A stretch of 64,000 bases of DNA, taken from contig NZ_JAGSPK010000002.1 of the NCBI RefSeq assembly GCF_018139565.1, positions 744,001 through 808,000 of the forward strand, in the 5' to 3' direction. Below the pieces are notes generated by a model. That model was not told the origin of the DNA and searched no databases. It worked only from the letters and a program-made list of their open reading frames with translations. Shown here one piece after another: positions 29,967 to 37,015 of the stretch (position 1 is its first letter; each line of letters starts with the position of its first letter). A program made the translations under genes and the position numbers. Source of the stretch: Cognatundibacterium rivi. Its GTDB lineage: Bacteria > Pseudomonadota > Gammaproteobacteria > Burkholderiales > Burkholderiaceae_D.

Positions 29967-30079
29967 GGTGTACCGGTGTACCACGGCATACAAACAGGCC
30001 GCAAACCCGCATGGGCATTGTGTTTACGTGGTACACATCTGAGGTGTACCACGTCACTTTTGAGGTGTACCGGTGTACC
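29967..30079 (+). repeat. Left iteron cluster (GGTGTACC)
   Basis: Five exact GGTGTACC copies at 29967, 29975, 30043, 30064 and 30072 plus one variant on the other strand at 30030 (GGTACACA). Two are tandem 16-mers (29967-29982 and 30064-30079). The copies at 30026-30036 and 30044-30054 form an 11-bp perfect inverted repeat. The cluster lies about 170 bp beyond the end of the primase-helicase gene. It probably binds the replication protein, as P4 type I iterons bind the alpha protein. Confidence 0.8.
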
Positions 30080-30247
30080 AGAATCATTGCTTTTCAGCAT
30101 GAATATGTGCATTTAAGGCAATGCGGGGTTTCAGTGCCGTTTGATTGGACTGTTCTGGAATAGAAATGCAAAACAGCAGCGTTTTTGCAGCGCGAAGGGG
30201 ATTCTCACCCCACCACCACAGGCCGCGCCGCCGGTTCGCTACGCTGG

Positions 30248-33214
30248 TCAGGCAGTCAGTGAATCAAGTTTATCGCTCGGTATTTTGTAGTATCTGGCTT
30301 TGGTTCCAGCGAATCGTTCAAGGATGCTGCTCTTGCCTTCCTTGTCTTTTTCAAAGACCCCCATTTCTGTCATCTTGGCTGCTACCAGTCTGGCATCATA
30401 GCCTTTACAAACTTCCTCTTTAAACACTTTTGGCAGCAGGAAGTATTCAATGCTTGCACCTTCGGCTTCTTCTGGATGCACCTTGTCGCCGTATTCCTTG
30501 TGCCAGTCTGTATTATTCCTAATGGGGTTTCCTGCCTTGCTGACCATGCGTTTAAAGCCCGCCTGATTAATAGTTTTAGGTGCGTGGTCATCCATCGCTC
30601 TGTGCGCCCATTCAAAGCGGGAACTGCCATTGACCTGAATGAAGTCAGGCAGCAGCGCCAGCATACGATCATGCTCAATATCCCCCGCCGTGCCGCGACT
30701 CGATAGCCAGTCATTAAAGCAGGTCGTGGCCGCTTCGGTGGCTTCACCATCTGCCCATCCTGTCACACCCGCAGCGGTCGCTAATTCACCGCCAGCCGCC
30801 ACCAACGAAAAGAACTCAGACACGCGCTTTACTTGGCCGTGCGCATTGGCCGGACAAAGTTTGCCAGCCGTGCTGCCTATCGCTTGCCGCAACATCTCTG
30901 GCAATAGCGCCACATTGCCCACCAGCCATTCAATGAACGATAAACCCGCAGTGCCGTGATATTGCTGCGCCATACTGACCAAGTGACGGGACAGTGCAGC
31001 GCCATCAGTAAAGCTGTGCACGGTATCAAACACGCCTAAGCCTTTGCCCGCGTCCGCATGAATATGTGCCATGCGTACATCTTGGCCACCTTTGGTGGCT
31101 TTGCCTGCTTCGGCCATTTTGGCCTCTAAAGACAATTCGCCATCACTGATAAAGATCAGCCGCCATGTAGCGATCTTCTTGGCAGTCGCGTTCTGTGTGG
31201 CGCGGCCTTTGCCTTTTTCATTACTGAGCATGTAGGCGATATTGCCCACCATCTTAGGGTCAGCCTGCCCGAGTTCATCTAATACCAGTAAGGCATCAGA
31301 ATGCTTTTGCGCAGTCGCTTCTAACGAATTGTCAGTGACGTGCCAGCTTTGCGCATAATCAGCACCACCAAACACCGAGGCAGCCACTTTCATGGCGGTA
31401 CTTTTGCCGGTGGAACTACTGCCCATCAGATGCAAGCCAAAACTCTGCACTTTCGCGTGATGCAGTAATACTGACGCAAAACCAGCCGATACAAAAAACA
31501 ATAGCCGCGAATTACCCCGACAATAGGCCGATACATGGGTTTGCCACTCTGCCAGCGTACCCTTTTGTTTAAATTGCGAAGTGGTACTGCCATTCGCCTG
31601 AAACAGCACCGTCTCTGCCCCTTGCCCTATGCTGCGATCTGGCAGCACATACACGTCATCATGCCAGCCTGTGCGCTCAACACACCGCACACGATCTGGC
31701 ACGTCCGCCGTTTGTATGTAGGTCGTCAGCAGGTTTTTAACCTTCAGGCCAGGTTCAATCATCAAGCCCAGCGAAAGTAAATCAGCACGATATTGCGTAC
31801 CATCGCCAGACAACATGCGGGACGACATCGGCCAGCGTTTGATATTGTCGTCAGGGTCGTTTAATTCCAATAGATAACCCCATTCACTGCTGGCCGCGTC
31901 TCGCGTTCTGGCGATCACATACAAGGGTGAACAGATTTTAAGGGCGGGTAAGGCTTCGCCTTCATGGAAGGCATGATAAAACACACCCTCACCACTCACA
32001 GTAAAAAATGGCTTACTCGATTGACCAGCGCCAGCAGGTTTGCTGCCTCGATTCTGGCGCGGCGCATTAGCTGGCTTTTGAGGCGTTTTTTGTACGCTGC
32101 CCTTATCAGTCTTTACCGCGTCAACGTCGTGCGCCTGTGCCGTGATCTGGCTCACTTCCTGCCCGTTTATTGGCATTGCATTGACTGCTGCACTGGCTGG
32201 CGCTGTTCCGTTCATTGCGGCCTCGATCTGGCTTTTAACTTCGGCCAGCCCACGCGCCACCGCAAGATCATTAAAATCATTACCGCCCGCTGGTAAATTC
32301 AGCGGTTTGCACCACAGGCCGCCAATCGCGGCGGCGGCTTCTTTGGCAGCGATCACGCCCGTATTCTTGCCGGTGTTCTGTTCCGTCTCTCTGTCATCGT
32401 CAGCACATAGCAACAGGCGCTTATCTGGGTAACGCTGCCGCATCAGGGCGGCGATATGCTTCAGATTGCTGGCGCTGAAGGCAATCGCCACAGGGTAGCC
32501 GGTCGCTTCATATAAGGCCGCGCCGGTGGCGTATCCCTCTGCAATCAGTAGCCAGCCAGCAGCGCCAGCAGCATCAACACCGCCAATTAAATGAAAGCCG
32601 CCCGACACTTTGCCACCGGTATAAAAACGTTTATCGCCATTAGCAAACACCCGCTGAATGTTGCAAAGCTGGCCGCTGGTATCCATGACAGGAATCAGCA
32701 ACGTATCGCCTTTGCTATGACGGGCAAACCGCACACCATGCCCAGTAATGCCTTTTCTTTGCAGATAGTCTGAATGGCCTTGTTCGCTGGCGCTGTCCCA
32801 CTGCTTTTGTGCCATGCTGGCAGCGGCTGCCTGTTTGCGTTCTATCTCTGCTTGTTCTGCTGCTAACTTGGTGGCTCTTTCCTGCGCCATGCTGGCCGCC
32901 TGTTCCGCACTGACAGGCGCTGCCGGTGCATGGTCTTTGATATGAAAGCCGCGTTGTTTTGCCTCATACAACACCGTGCCGATACCGATCTTGCCGCCCG
33001 CTTTAAAACTGCGCCAGCTTGTTTTTACAGCCGCCGCATCATAGTTGCTGCCGCTCTGACTCCAAGAGTCAAACAGGTCAAAACCGGCTTCATCAAATTC
33101 ATGTTTAATCCCCATGCCGATCTTTAACCATAACTGCCGGTCATCGGACGGAATAAAGCTCAGGGCGGCTTGTATGGCCTCTGGCGTAGGCCGTTCAATA
33201 GGTTTTCTGGTCAT
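30248..33214 (-). CDS. Primase-helicase replication protein (PriCT-2, Toprim, DUF927)
   Basis: A 988-residue multidomain replication protein analogous to P4 alpha. Residues ~10-85 are PriCT-2-like (FIPSDDRQLWLKIGMGIKHE, FDSWSQSG). A primase/Toprim module spans ~170-320, with catalytic Glu in LLIAEGYATG (about 221) and the acidic LCADDDRE patch (about 270). A Pro/Ala linker carrying basic residues follows. A DUF927 P-loop helicase spans ~430-760, with Walker A GSSSTGKST near 597-605 and Walker B LLVLDELGQ near 642-650. The C-terminus (~800-988) may bind DNA. AAGGA precedes the start. It should synthesise primers and unwind the element's origin. Confidence 0.9.
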   Translation of the reverse strand: MTRKPIERPTPEAIQAALSFIPSDDRQLWLKIGMGIKHEFDEAGFDLFDSWSQSGSNYDAAAVKTSWRSFKAGGKIGIGTVLYEAKQRGFHIKDHAPAAPVSAEQAASMAQERATKLAAEQAEIERKQAAAASMAQKQWDSASEQGHSDYLQRKGITGHGVRFARHSKGDTLLIPVMDTSGQLCNIQRVFANGDKRFYTGGKVSGGFHLIGGVDAAGAAGWLLIAEGYATGAALYEATGYPVAIAFSASNLKHIAALMRQRYPDKRLLLCADDDRETEQNTGKNTGVIAAKEAAAAIGGLWCKPLNLPAGGNDFNDLAVARGLAEVKSQIEAAMNGTAPASAAVNAMPINGQEVSQITAQAHDVDAVKTDKGSVQKTPQKPANAPRQNRGSKPAGAGQSSKPFFTVSGEGVFYHAFHEGEALPALKICSPLYVIARTRDAASSEWGYLLELNDPDDNIKRWPMSSRMLSGDGTQYRADLLSLGLMIEPGLKVKNLLTTYIQTADVPDRVRCVERTGWHDDVYVLPDRSIGQGAETVLFQANGSTTSQFKQKGTLAEWQTHVSAYCRGNSRLLFFVSAGFASVLLHHAKVQSFGLHLMGSSSTGKSTAMKVAASVFGGADYAQSWHVTDNSLEATAQKHSDALLVLDELGQADPKMVGNIAYMLSNEKGKGRATQNATAKKIATWRLIFISDGELSLEAKMAEAGKATKGGQDVRMAHIHADAGKGLGVFDTVHSFTDGAALSRHLVSMAQQYHGTAGLSFIEWLVGNVALLPEMLRQAIGSTAGKLCPANAHGQVKRVSEFFSLVAAGGELATAAGVTGWADGEATEAATTCFNDWLSSRGTAGDIEHDRMLALLPDFIQVNGSSRFEWAHRAMDDHAPKTINQAGFKRMVSKAGNPIRNNTDWHKEYGDKVHPEEAEGASIEYFLLPKVFKEEVCKGYDARLVAAKMTEMGVFEKDKEGKSSILERFAGTKARYYKIPSDKLDSLTA

Positions 33215-33347
33215 TGCTATTCCTTATCCTTTGCGCCTTTGTTTTCATCAACAGGCGGGAACACACATTGAGATGCAAAATGTACAGACGTATGCACACC
33301 CAGCGCATTGACGAATCAATGCGACTCTTTAACTGTTTCGGGGTCAT
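33195..33347 (-). CDS. Possible 50-residue basic micro-protein ahead of the primase
   Basis: An open frame MTPKQLKSRIDSSM... of 50 codons starts after GAGG 6 bases upstream and lies between the 122-residue gene and the primase, overlapping the primase start by 20 bp. The product is basic with no recognised family. It may be a coupling leader for primase translation. The call rests only on ribosome-site position and tight packing. Confidence 0.4.
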   Translation of the reverse strand: MTPKQLKSRIDSSMRWVCIRLYILHLNVCSRLLMKTKAQRIRNSNDQKTY

Positions 33348-33356
33348 GTCTGCCTC

Positions 33357-33725
33357 TTAGTGCATCGCGGCAGCGTGGCGCTGGCGTGGTGGAGACGGTC
33401 GTATCAGGCGTAATTCCTGCTGAATGCGGCCAAGATAACCAGCGCAAAAAGCATCACGGCTGGCCTGTTCATGTTGCTGCCAGACCGTTTCTGCTGGTGC
33501 CAGCAAAGCACAGGCTTGCCGTACCATTTGCAGATAGTGATGCAGACAGGCTGGCAAATGAGCGTGAAGGCTGATTGCATCGTCTTCACAGAAAAACGCC
33601 TGTGCAGCCCGTACACCGCAATCAACGGCTTGCTGATAACGGGCATCCACTGGCAAAGTCATTACTGGCAAACCAGCGCCAGCAGGGTCTGGCAACGTAG
33701 CATACTGAAAAGATGAGTTAGACAT
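33357..33725 (-). CDS. Unknown 122-residue element protein
   Basis: I do not recognise this family. The 122-residue product starts MSNSSFQYATLPDPAG, has a His- and Cys-containing central helix region (HAHLPACLHHYLQMVRQACALL) and ends in a basic RPSPPRQRHAAAMH tail. It overlaps the upstream gene by 8 bp and lies just before the replication gene in the same operon, so a replication or regulation accessory role is possible. Confidence 0.65.
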   Translation of the reverse strand: MSNSSFQYATLPDPAGAGLPVMTLPVDARYQQAVDCGVRAAQAFFCEDDAISLHAHLPACLHHYLQMVRQACALLAPAETVWQQHEQASRDAFCAGYLGRIQQELRLIRPSPPRQRHAAAMH

Positions 33726-34185
33726 GTTGACCCCCTCTCATGGCCTGACCGACTACATCTAATATCCGGTTATTGGTATGCTGAATTTCTTTCACCTTCT
33801 TGTCAGCGTATCCGGCAAAACAGCAAATTGCATTCACTGCCGCCGCGCCCTCTCTATCTAAGCTGTCTATTCCAATTGCATCTATCTTGTCGAGTATCGA
33901 CTCCACAAACACCACCAGATCAAATAAGGTGCACTCAATCTCGAACCCTAAAGATTGAGTTTTTTTAACGACATCAATAGAAACGAATGCCGGTTTTTCT
34001 GCTATCGATGATGCAGATGCTGGCGCTGCTGGAAATTTTAAAGCGAATGTTTTAGCTATTCGCAGCACATGTGCTTGCGAATCACTATTCATCCCGCGAA
34101 GGGCTTTTAGCAGTTCTTTTTCTGCCTCAGATAATGGGAGTAGTTCTTCTTTGCGGCTTTGTTTGGATGTGCGTGGTTCAGTCAT
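33718..34185 (-). CDS. Unknown 155-residue element protein
   Basis: No family recognised. The product begins with a charged, Lys/Glu-rich helix (TSKQSRKEELLPLSEAEKELLKALRG), then an Ala/Ser linker, and a hydrophobic helical C-terminal half (FDLVVFVESILDKIDAI, AAAVNAICCFAGYADKKVKEI). No membrane span is convincing. The ATG overlaps the stop of the Ash/Icd-like gene (ATGA), so the two are translationally coupled. Confidence 0.7.
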   Translation of the reverse strand: MTEPRTSKQSRKEELLPLSEAEKELLKALRGMNSDSQAHVLRIAKTFALKFPAAPASASSIAEKPAFVSIDVVKKTQSLGFEIECTLFDLVVFVESILDKIDAIGIDSLDREGAAAVNAICCFAGYADKKVKEIQHTNNRILDVVGQAMRGGQHV

Positions 34186-34484
34186 GGCAGACTCCTTTGT
34201 GTAGTGGTTGCACTGCGCCCGTCGCCAAACGGGTGGGCAGCAAATGACGGGGTTGGCGAACCGGACACAAAGGAACCCGGCATACCCGAAGGTATCCCCG
34301 CCACTGCCGCCCGCAAAGAGGATGCAATGACATACGCACGTAAAAAAGCCGCATTGCGCGGCCTGTGCGCCTTTGTGAAATTCGAGTCGCCAAACTCGTT
34401 CCCTTTTTTCTTAGGGACACGCACAGAATAAGCCCTGTCTATGCGAATTGCAAGCGCCTTGAAATAAGAAAAATAGTTAGGCAT
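34182..34484 (-). CDS. Ash/Icd-like small phage protein
   Basis: A 100-residue product from the ATG giving MPNYFSYFKAL, behind a GGGGG ribosome site; a TTG start 13 codons earlier is possible. The C-terminal half has the recurrent pattern of the Ash / host cell division inhibitor Icd-like family: RPRNAAFLRAYVIASSLRAA, AGIPSGMPGSFVSGSPTPSF, AHPFGDGRSATT. Such proteins occur in P4-like and other temperate elements. The Icd name comes from phage P1 and does not prove division inhibition. It overlaps both neighbours by 4-8 bp. Confidence 0.75.
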   Translation of the reverse strand: MPNYFSYFKALAIRIDRAYSVRVPKKKGNEFGDSNFTKAHRPRNAAFLRAYVIASSLRAAVAGIPSGMPGSFVSGSPTPSFAAHPFGDGRSATTTQRSLP

Positions 34485-34905
34485 GTTTATGCCCCCAATG
34501 CTCAGGAATTCTAAAACCCCCAATCACTACAATAGGCGAAGGGTTAGGCTCATCGAAACAAATTGCCAGGTACACTTGATTTCGTAACCAGCAATCCCCG
34601 CCACGCAGACATATCAACAATGACCGGCCAAAGTAACGAAAACTGACCTTATCTTGCTGGCGCTGTATTTCATCCAAAGTCAAGCCACGCAGATGCTTTT
34701 TACAGGCTTCAAATAATTCCAGCATGAGCGGGTAAGCATCAGGCGTCATCTGCAATTCTGGATAAATCTTTTTGTTGGTCTTGTAGCGGTCATATTCCGC
34801 CATAAAATTGCGACGCTGCTTATCCTCTGCATTGATCTTTGCGGCGAGTTTGTCAGAGGCTGTTATCGCAATGACCTTGTTCATTTTTTCAATTGTGGCG
34901 CTCAT
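34477..34905 (-). CDS. Unknown 142-residue element protein
   Basis: No family recognised. The start (MSATIEKMNKVIAITASDK) has AGGAG 8 bases upstream and overlaps the alpA stop by 4 bp. The N-terminal half is charged and probably helical (NAEDKQRRNFMAEYDRYK). The C-terminal half looks like a mixed beta region (VSFRYFGRSLLICLRGGDCWLRNQVYLAICF). Placement between alpA and the Ash/Icd-like gene in an overlapping gene string supports that it is real. Confidence 0.7.
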   Translation of the reverse strand: MSATIEKMNKVIAITASDKLAAKINAEDKQRRNFMAEYDRYKTNKKIYPELQMTPDAYPLMLELFEACKKHLRGLTLDEIQRQQDKVSFRYFGRSLLICLRGGDCWLRNQVYLAICFDEPNPSPIVVIGGFRIPEHWGHKHA

Positions 34906-35102
34906 TTTGCGGACTCCTGCGCCAGCTTTTGAATGTACTGTTCAATGTCCGATTCCAGCCAAGCGACAGCGCGCGAACCCAGCCGAACGGGGGCAGGGAA
35001 TGTACCGGCTTTAATGCGGCGATACGTCTCAGATTTACTGAATGGAACGCGCCCTAAGACGCTGGGGAGTCGCAATAATCTTGCGGGGGATGATGTTTGC
35101 AT
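34902..35102 (-). CDS. AlpA-family transcriptional regulator
   Basis: A 66-residue helix-turn-helix protein of the AlpA/MerR-like excisionase fold: LLRLPSVLGRVPFSKSETYRRIKAG, then FPAPVRLGSRAVAWLESDIEQYI, which is the family signature. The start MQTSSPARLL is chosen because AAGGA lies just upstream. In P4-like elements such proteins switch on integrase/excision or the replication operon. It heads the overlapping string that leads to the primase. Confidence 0.9.
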   Translation of the reverse strand: MQTSSPARLLRLPSVLGRVPFSKSETYRRIKAGTFPAPVRLGSRAVAWLESDIEQYIQKLAQESAK

Positions 35103-35193
35103 GTTCGTCCTTTCTGGTTTCATGAGTCCCATTAGGAATTAGCGGGAACCCGATCACTTCAGGACGAAGTTTATTTTTATGGTGTCTATTTGT

Positions 35194-35236
35194 ACCTACT
35201 GTTTGATAGCAAAAACCGAGGTATCAAACAGTAGGT
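35194..35236. repeat. 15-bp perfect inverted repeat upstream of alpA
   Basis: ACCTACTGTTTGATA at 35194-35208 is exactly complementary to 35222-35236, with a 13-base loop, and abuts the stop codon of the 254-residue gene. Neither side has a T-run long enough for a standard terminator. It is either a terminator-like processing hairpin or an operator controlling alpA and the replication genes. Confidence 0.65.
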
Positions 35237-36000
35237 CACTTACCTTCTTTCGCTTCACGAACTGCTTTAGAAACTTCGTGAGCTGTAAATTGTTCATTCA
35301 TTTCCAGCCCTAATGCTTGGAAGAAGCGAAAAAAACACCCCTCTTTTGAATGCGGTGGCCATTTCCCGAAAATCAAATGCCAGCTTTTAGCTGATCTTTT
35401 CAAAAATCCTTCGTTAAAATACGTCGATGGTTTATTTTTCTTTGAGATAGTGATTCGTTTGGCCGCATATTGGAGCGTGCTTTGCACATCATCTAAATGC
35501 AGCCATGTTCTGGCAAACATTGAGCTGACGAAACCGCCATAGTCATCTTTTAAACGTAACTTAAAAGCTGCATTATCTGAATTCCGCGCCCACAGAAAAG
35601 CCATTTCAGCGTGTATTAAAGGCATATCTCGTATGCCCTCTAAGTTCTTTTTTGTTTCTTTGATTAATTTCACAGCATCAAGTAACCGCTCTTTTTGTTG
35701 GGCTGGCGTTAAACCTGTCTGAAAGTGTTCTTTTGTTTCATTTCGATCAAAAAGAAAACCGTCGATTTCATCTAAAAAAACTCTCTTTTGATCTTCACTT
35801 GCACCCTCAGGCCAAATAGACTCGCTGCTGCTAATTAATCCAGCAATTTGTTCCTGAGTGAGAACATCCTCAACAAGGCCACCTCGAATACTTTCAAGCC
35901 CCCAATCTGGAATAGGTTCAAGATTCATATCCTGTGCCTCAAGTCGCTTTTTAAGAACGAATCTATAATCCATGGCAATCGCAGATTTTTTTAAATCCAT
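35236..36000 (-). CDS. Unknown 254-residue protein (possible cargo gene)
   Basis: No family recognised. The product is soluble and charged, with several Trp residues, beginning MDLKKSAIAMDYRFVLKKRLE. The middle is helical (RLLDAVKLIKETKKNLEGI) and the C-terminal third has KSWHLIFGKWPPHSKEGCFFRFFQAL. It sits alone between yoeB and alpA, outside the overlapping replication string, the sort of place where satellites carry variable cargo. A host-defence or regulatory role is only a guess. Confidence 0.7.
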   Translation of the reverse strand: MDLKKSAIAMDYRFVLKKRLEAQDMNLEPIPDWGLESIRGGLVEDVLTQEQIAGLISSSESIWPEGASEDQKRVFLDEIDGFLFDRNETKEHFQTGLTPAQQKERLLDAVKLIKETKKNLEGIRDMPLIHAEMAFLWARNSDNAAFKLRLKDDYGGFVSSMFARTWLHLDDVQSTLQYAAKRITISKKNKPSTYFNEGFLKRSAKSWHLIFGKWPPHSKEGCFFRFFQALGLEMNEQFTAHEVSKAVREAKEGK

Positions 36001-36027
36001 GTATTCACCTGTTAAGTTCTTTCTGAT

Positions 36028-36294
36028 TTAATCCCCATAGTGATACCGGCAAGCCAGCACCGTAAATGCGTCATCATCCACCGCATAGACTAACCGGTGA
36101 CGCTCATCAATACGCCTAGACCAGAAGCCGGACATATCCCCTAATAGCGCCTCTGGCTTGCCTATGCCTGTGAACGGGTCACGGCTGGATGCTTCGATCA
36201 GGGTATTAATACGCTTCAAGGTCTTTTTGTCTTGCCCTTGCCAGTAGAGATAATCTTCCCATCCATGCGGGGTAAAGCAAATTAACCGACTCAT
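36028..36294 (-). CDS. yoeB: YoeB-type ribosome-dependent mRNA endonuclease toxin
   Basis: An 88-residue RelE-superfamily toxin. It matches YoeB throughout: HGWEDYLYWQGQDKKTLKRIN, the KPEALL segment with the catalytic Glu, SGFWSRRIDERHRLVYAV with the catalytic Arg, and C-terminal CRYHYGD with the His-Tyr pair. It overlaps the antitoxin gene by 4 bp. It probably stabilises the element in its host. Confidence 0.95.
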   Translation of the reverse strand: MSRLICFTPHGWEDYLYWQGQDKKTLKRINTLIEASSRDPFTGIGKPEALLGDMSGFWSRRIDERHRLVYAVDDDAFTVLACRYHYGD

Positions 36295-36548
36295 TCCGAC
36301 GTCACCAATGTGCGCTTTGCTGTCTTGCCTGCACGATATTGCTTAATAGATTCGGCCAGTCGTTGCGCATTCGCTGGCGCTGATAGCAGATACAAGGTCT
36401 CTGCCATTTGCTGGTAATGATCTAGCGACATAACAACTGCATCGCCACCATCGCGCCTGTTAATCACAGTGATGTCAGCATCGTCAATGACGCTATCAAT
36501 GACGGATTTCAAGGAATTACGGGCTTCTGAATAGCTGATAACGCGCAT
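36291..36548 (-). CDS. yefM: YefM-type antitoxin
   Basis: An 85-residue Phd/YefM antitoxin, with the N-terminal DNA-binding part MRVISYSEARNSLKSVIDSV, the core RRDGGDAVVMSLDHYQQMAET, and a flexible C-terminal tail that would wrap YoeB. It is the upstream gene of the pair, as usual, and should repress its own promoter; a TGTACA site lies 16 bp upstream of the start. Confidence 0.95.
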   Translation of the reverse strand: MRVISYSEARNSLKSVIDSVIDDADITVINRRDGGDAVVMSLDHYQQMAETLYLLSAPANAQRLAESIKQYRAGKTAKRTLVTSE

Positions 36549-36563
36549 GGCGGCCTCTCTATA

Positions 36564-36587
36564 TGTACAAATAACTGTTCAAGTATA
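36564..36587 (-). promoter_or_regulatory. yefM-yoeB promoter/operator
   Basis: A palindromic TGTACA at 36564-36569, the core hexamer recognised by E. coli YefM-YoeB, sits between the yefM start and a TATACT -10-like box (36582-36587, minus strand). No good -35 box is seen. Autoregulation is inferred from the E. coli system. Confidence 0.6.
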
Positions 36588-36771
36588 GCGCAAACATTTT
36601 GTTTGATTGCTCGCCGCTGGGTGTTGCGCAAGAAAATTCCCCTTGCGCGGCATTCCAGAAGGTGCAGGCTGGTTTCAAAACAAGACCATTTCAATCAAAA
36701 CTCATAGCCGGTGCAGCCTTTCACCGCTTTTGCCTTGCAAACCCGCATGAAATGGAAGGCCGTTTTTAGCT

Positions 36772-36874
36772 GGTACACATTTGGTACACCTTTGGTACAC
36801 CTATTTATATATATTGTGTTCCATGGAAAGCTAAGGCTGGCGCTGGTTTCCGCTGTTTGGTACACCGGTACACC
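36772..36874 (-). repeat. Right iteron cluster (GGTACACC)
   Basis: Exact GGTACACC at 36783, 36794, 36859 and 36867, with a variant GGTACACA at 36772. The last two are a tandem 16-mer, the reverse complement of the tandem 16-mers in the left cluster. An AT-rich stretch (TATTTATATATATTG, about 36802-36817) lies between the groups and could be a DNA-unwinding region. It is located between integrase and yefM. Confidence 0.8.
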
Positions 36875-36925
36875 TGTTTTTACTGAGATAAGGCTTCTAT
36901 TTTTTGTGGCTTTGGTGGTGGGCAT

Positions 36926-36949
36926 AAAAAAAGCCGCACAAGGCGGCTA
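36926..36949 (-). terminator. Rho-independent terminator of the integrase gene
   Basis: Read on the minus strand: a GCCGC/GCGGC stem with a 5-base loop followed by seven T's, about 70 bp after the integrase stop. It insulates the integrase from the toxin-antitoxin genes. Confidence 0.85.
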
Positions 36950-37015
36950 TATTTCATGCGGGTTTGCAAGGCAAAAATGCTGGTAAGCTGCGCCAGCAAT
37001 CAGGCTTACTGTTTA

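Larger units (their letters stand above)
36728..36976. repeat. 26-bp perfect inverted repeat bracketing the right iterons
   Basis: The 26 bases at 36728-36753 (TTTTGCC...ATGAAAT) are exactly complementary to 36951-36976. About 197 bp lie between, holding the iteron cluster and the integrase terminator. Part of the same sequence (GCAAACCCGCATG) recurs next to the left iterons at about 30001. It may define a replication locus or allow inversion. Confidence 0.75.

Noticed and set aside
30145-30423. 92-codon plus-strand open frame at the end of the primase gene
   Set aside because: Overlaps the primase coding region antisense and its product is Arg/Cys/His-rich with no family pattern.
36695-36925. 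76-codon minus-strand open frame upstream of yefM
   Set aside because: It is built from the iteron repeats (repeated VYQ codons) and the inverted repeat, and has no ribosome site; better explained as a cis-acting region.
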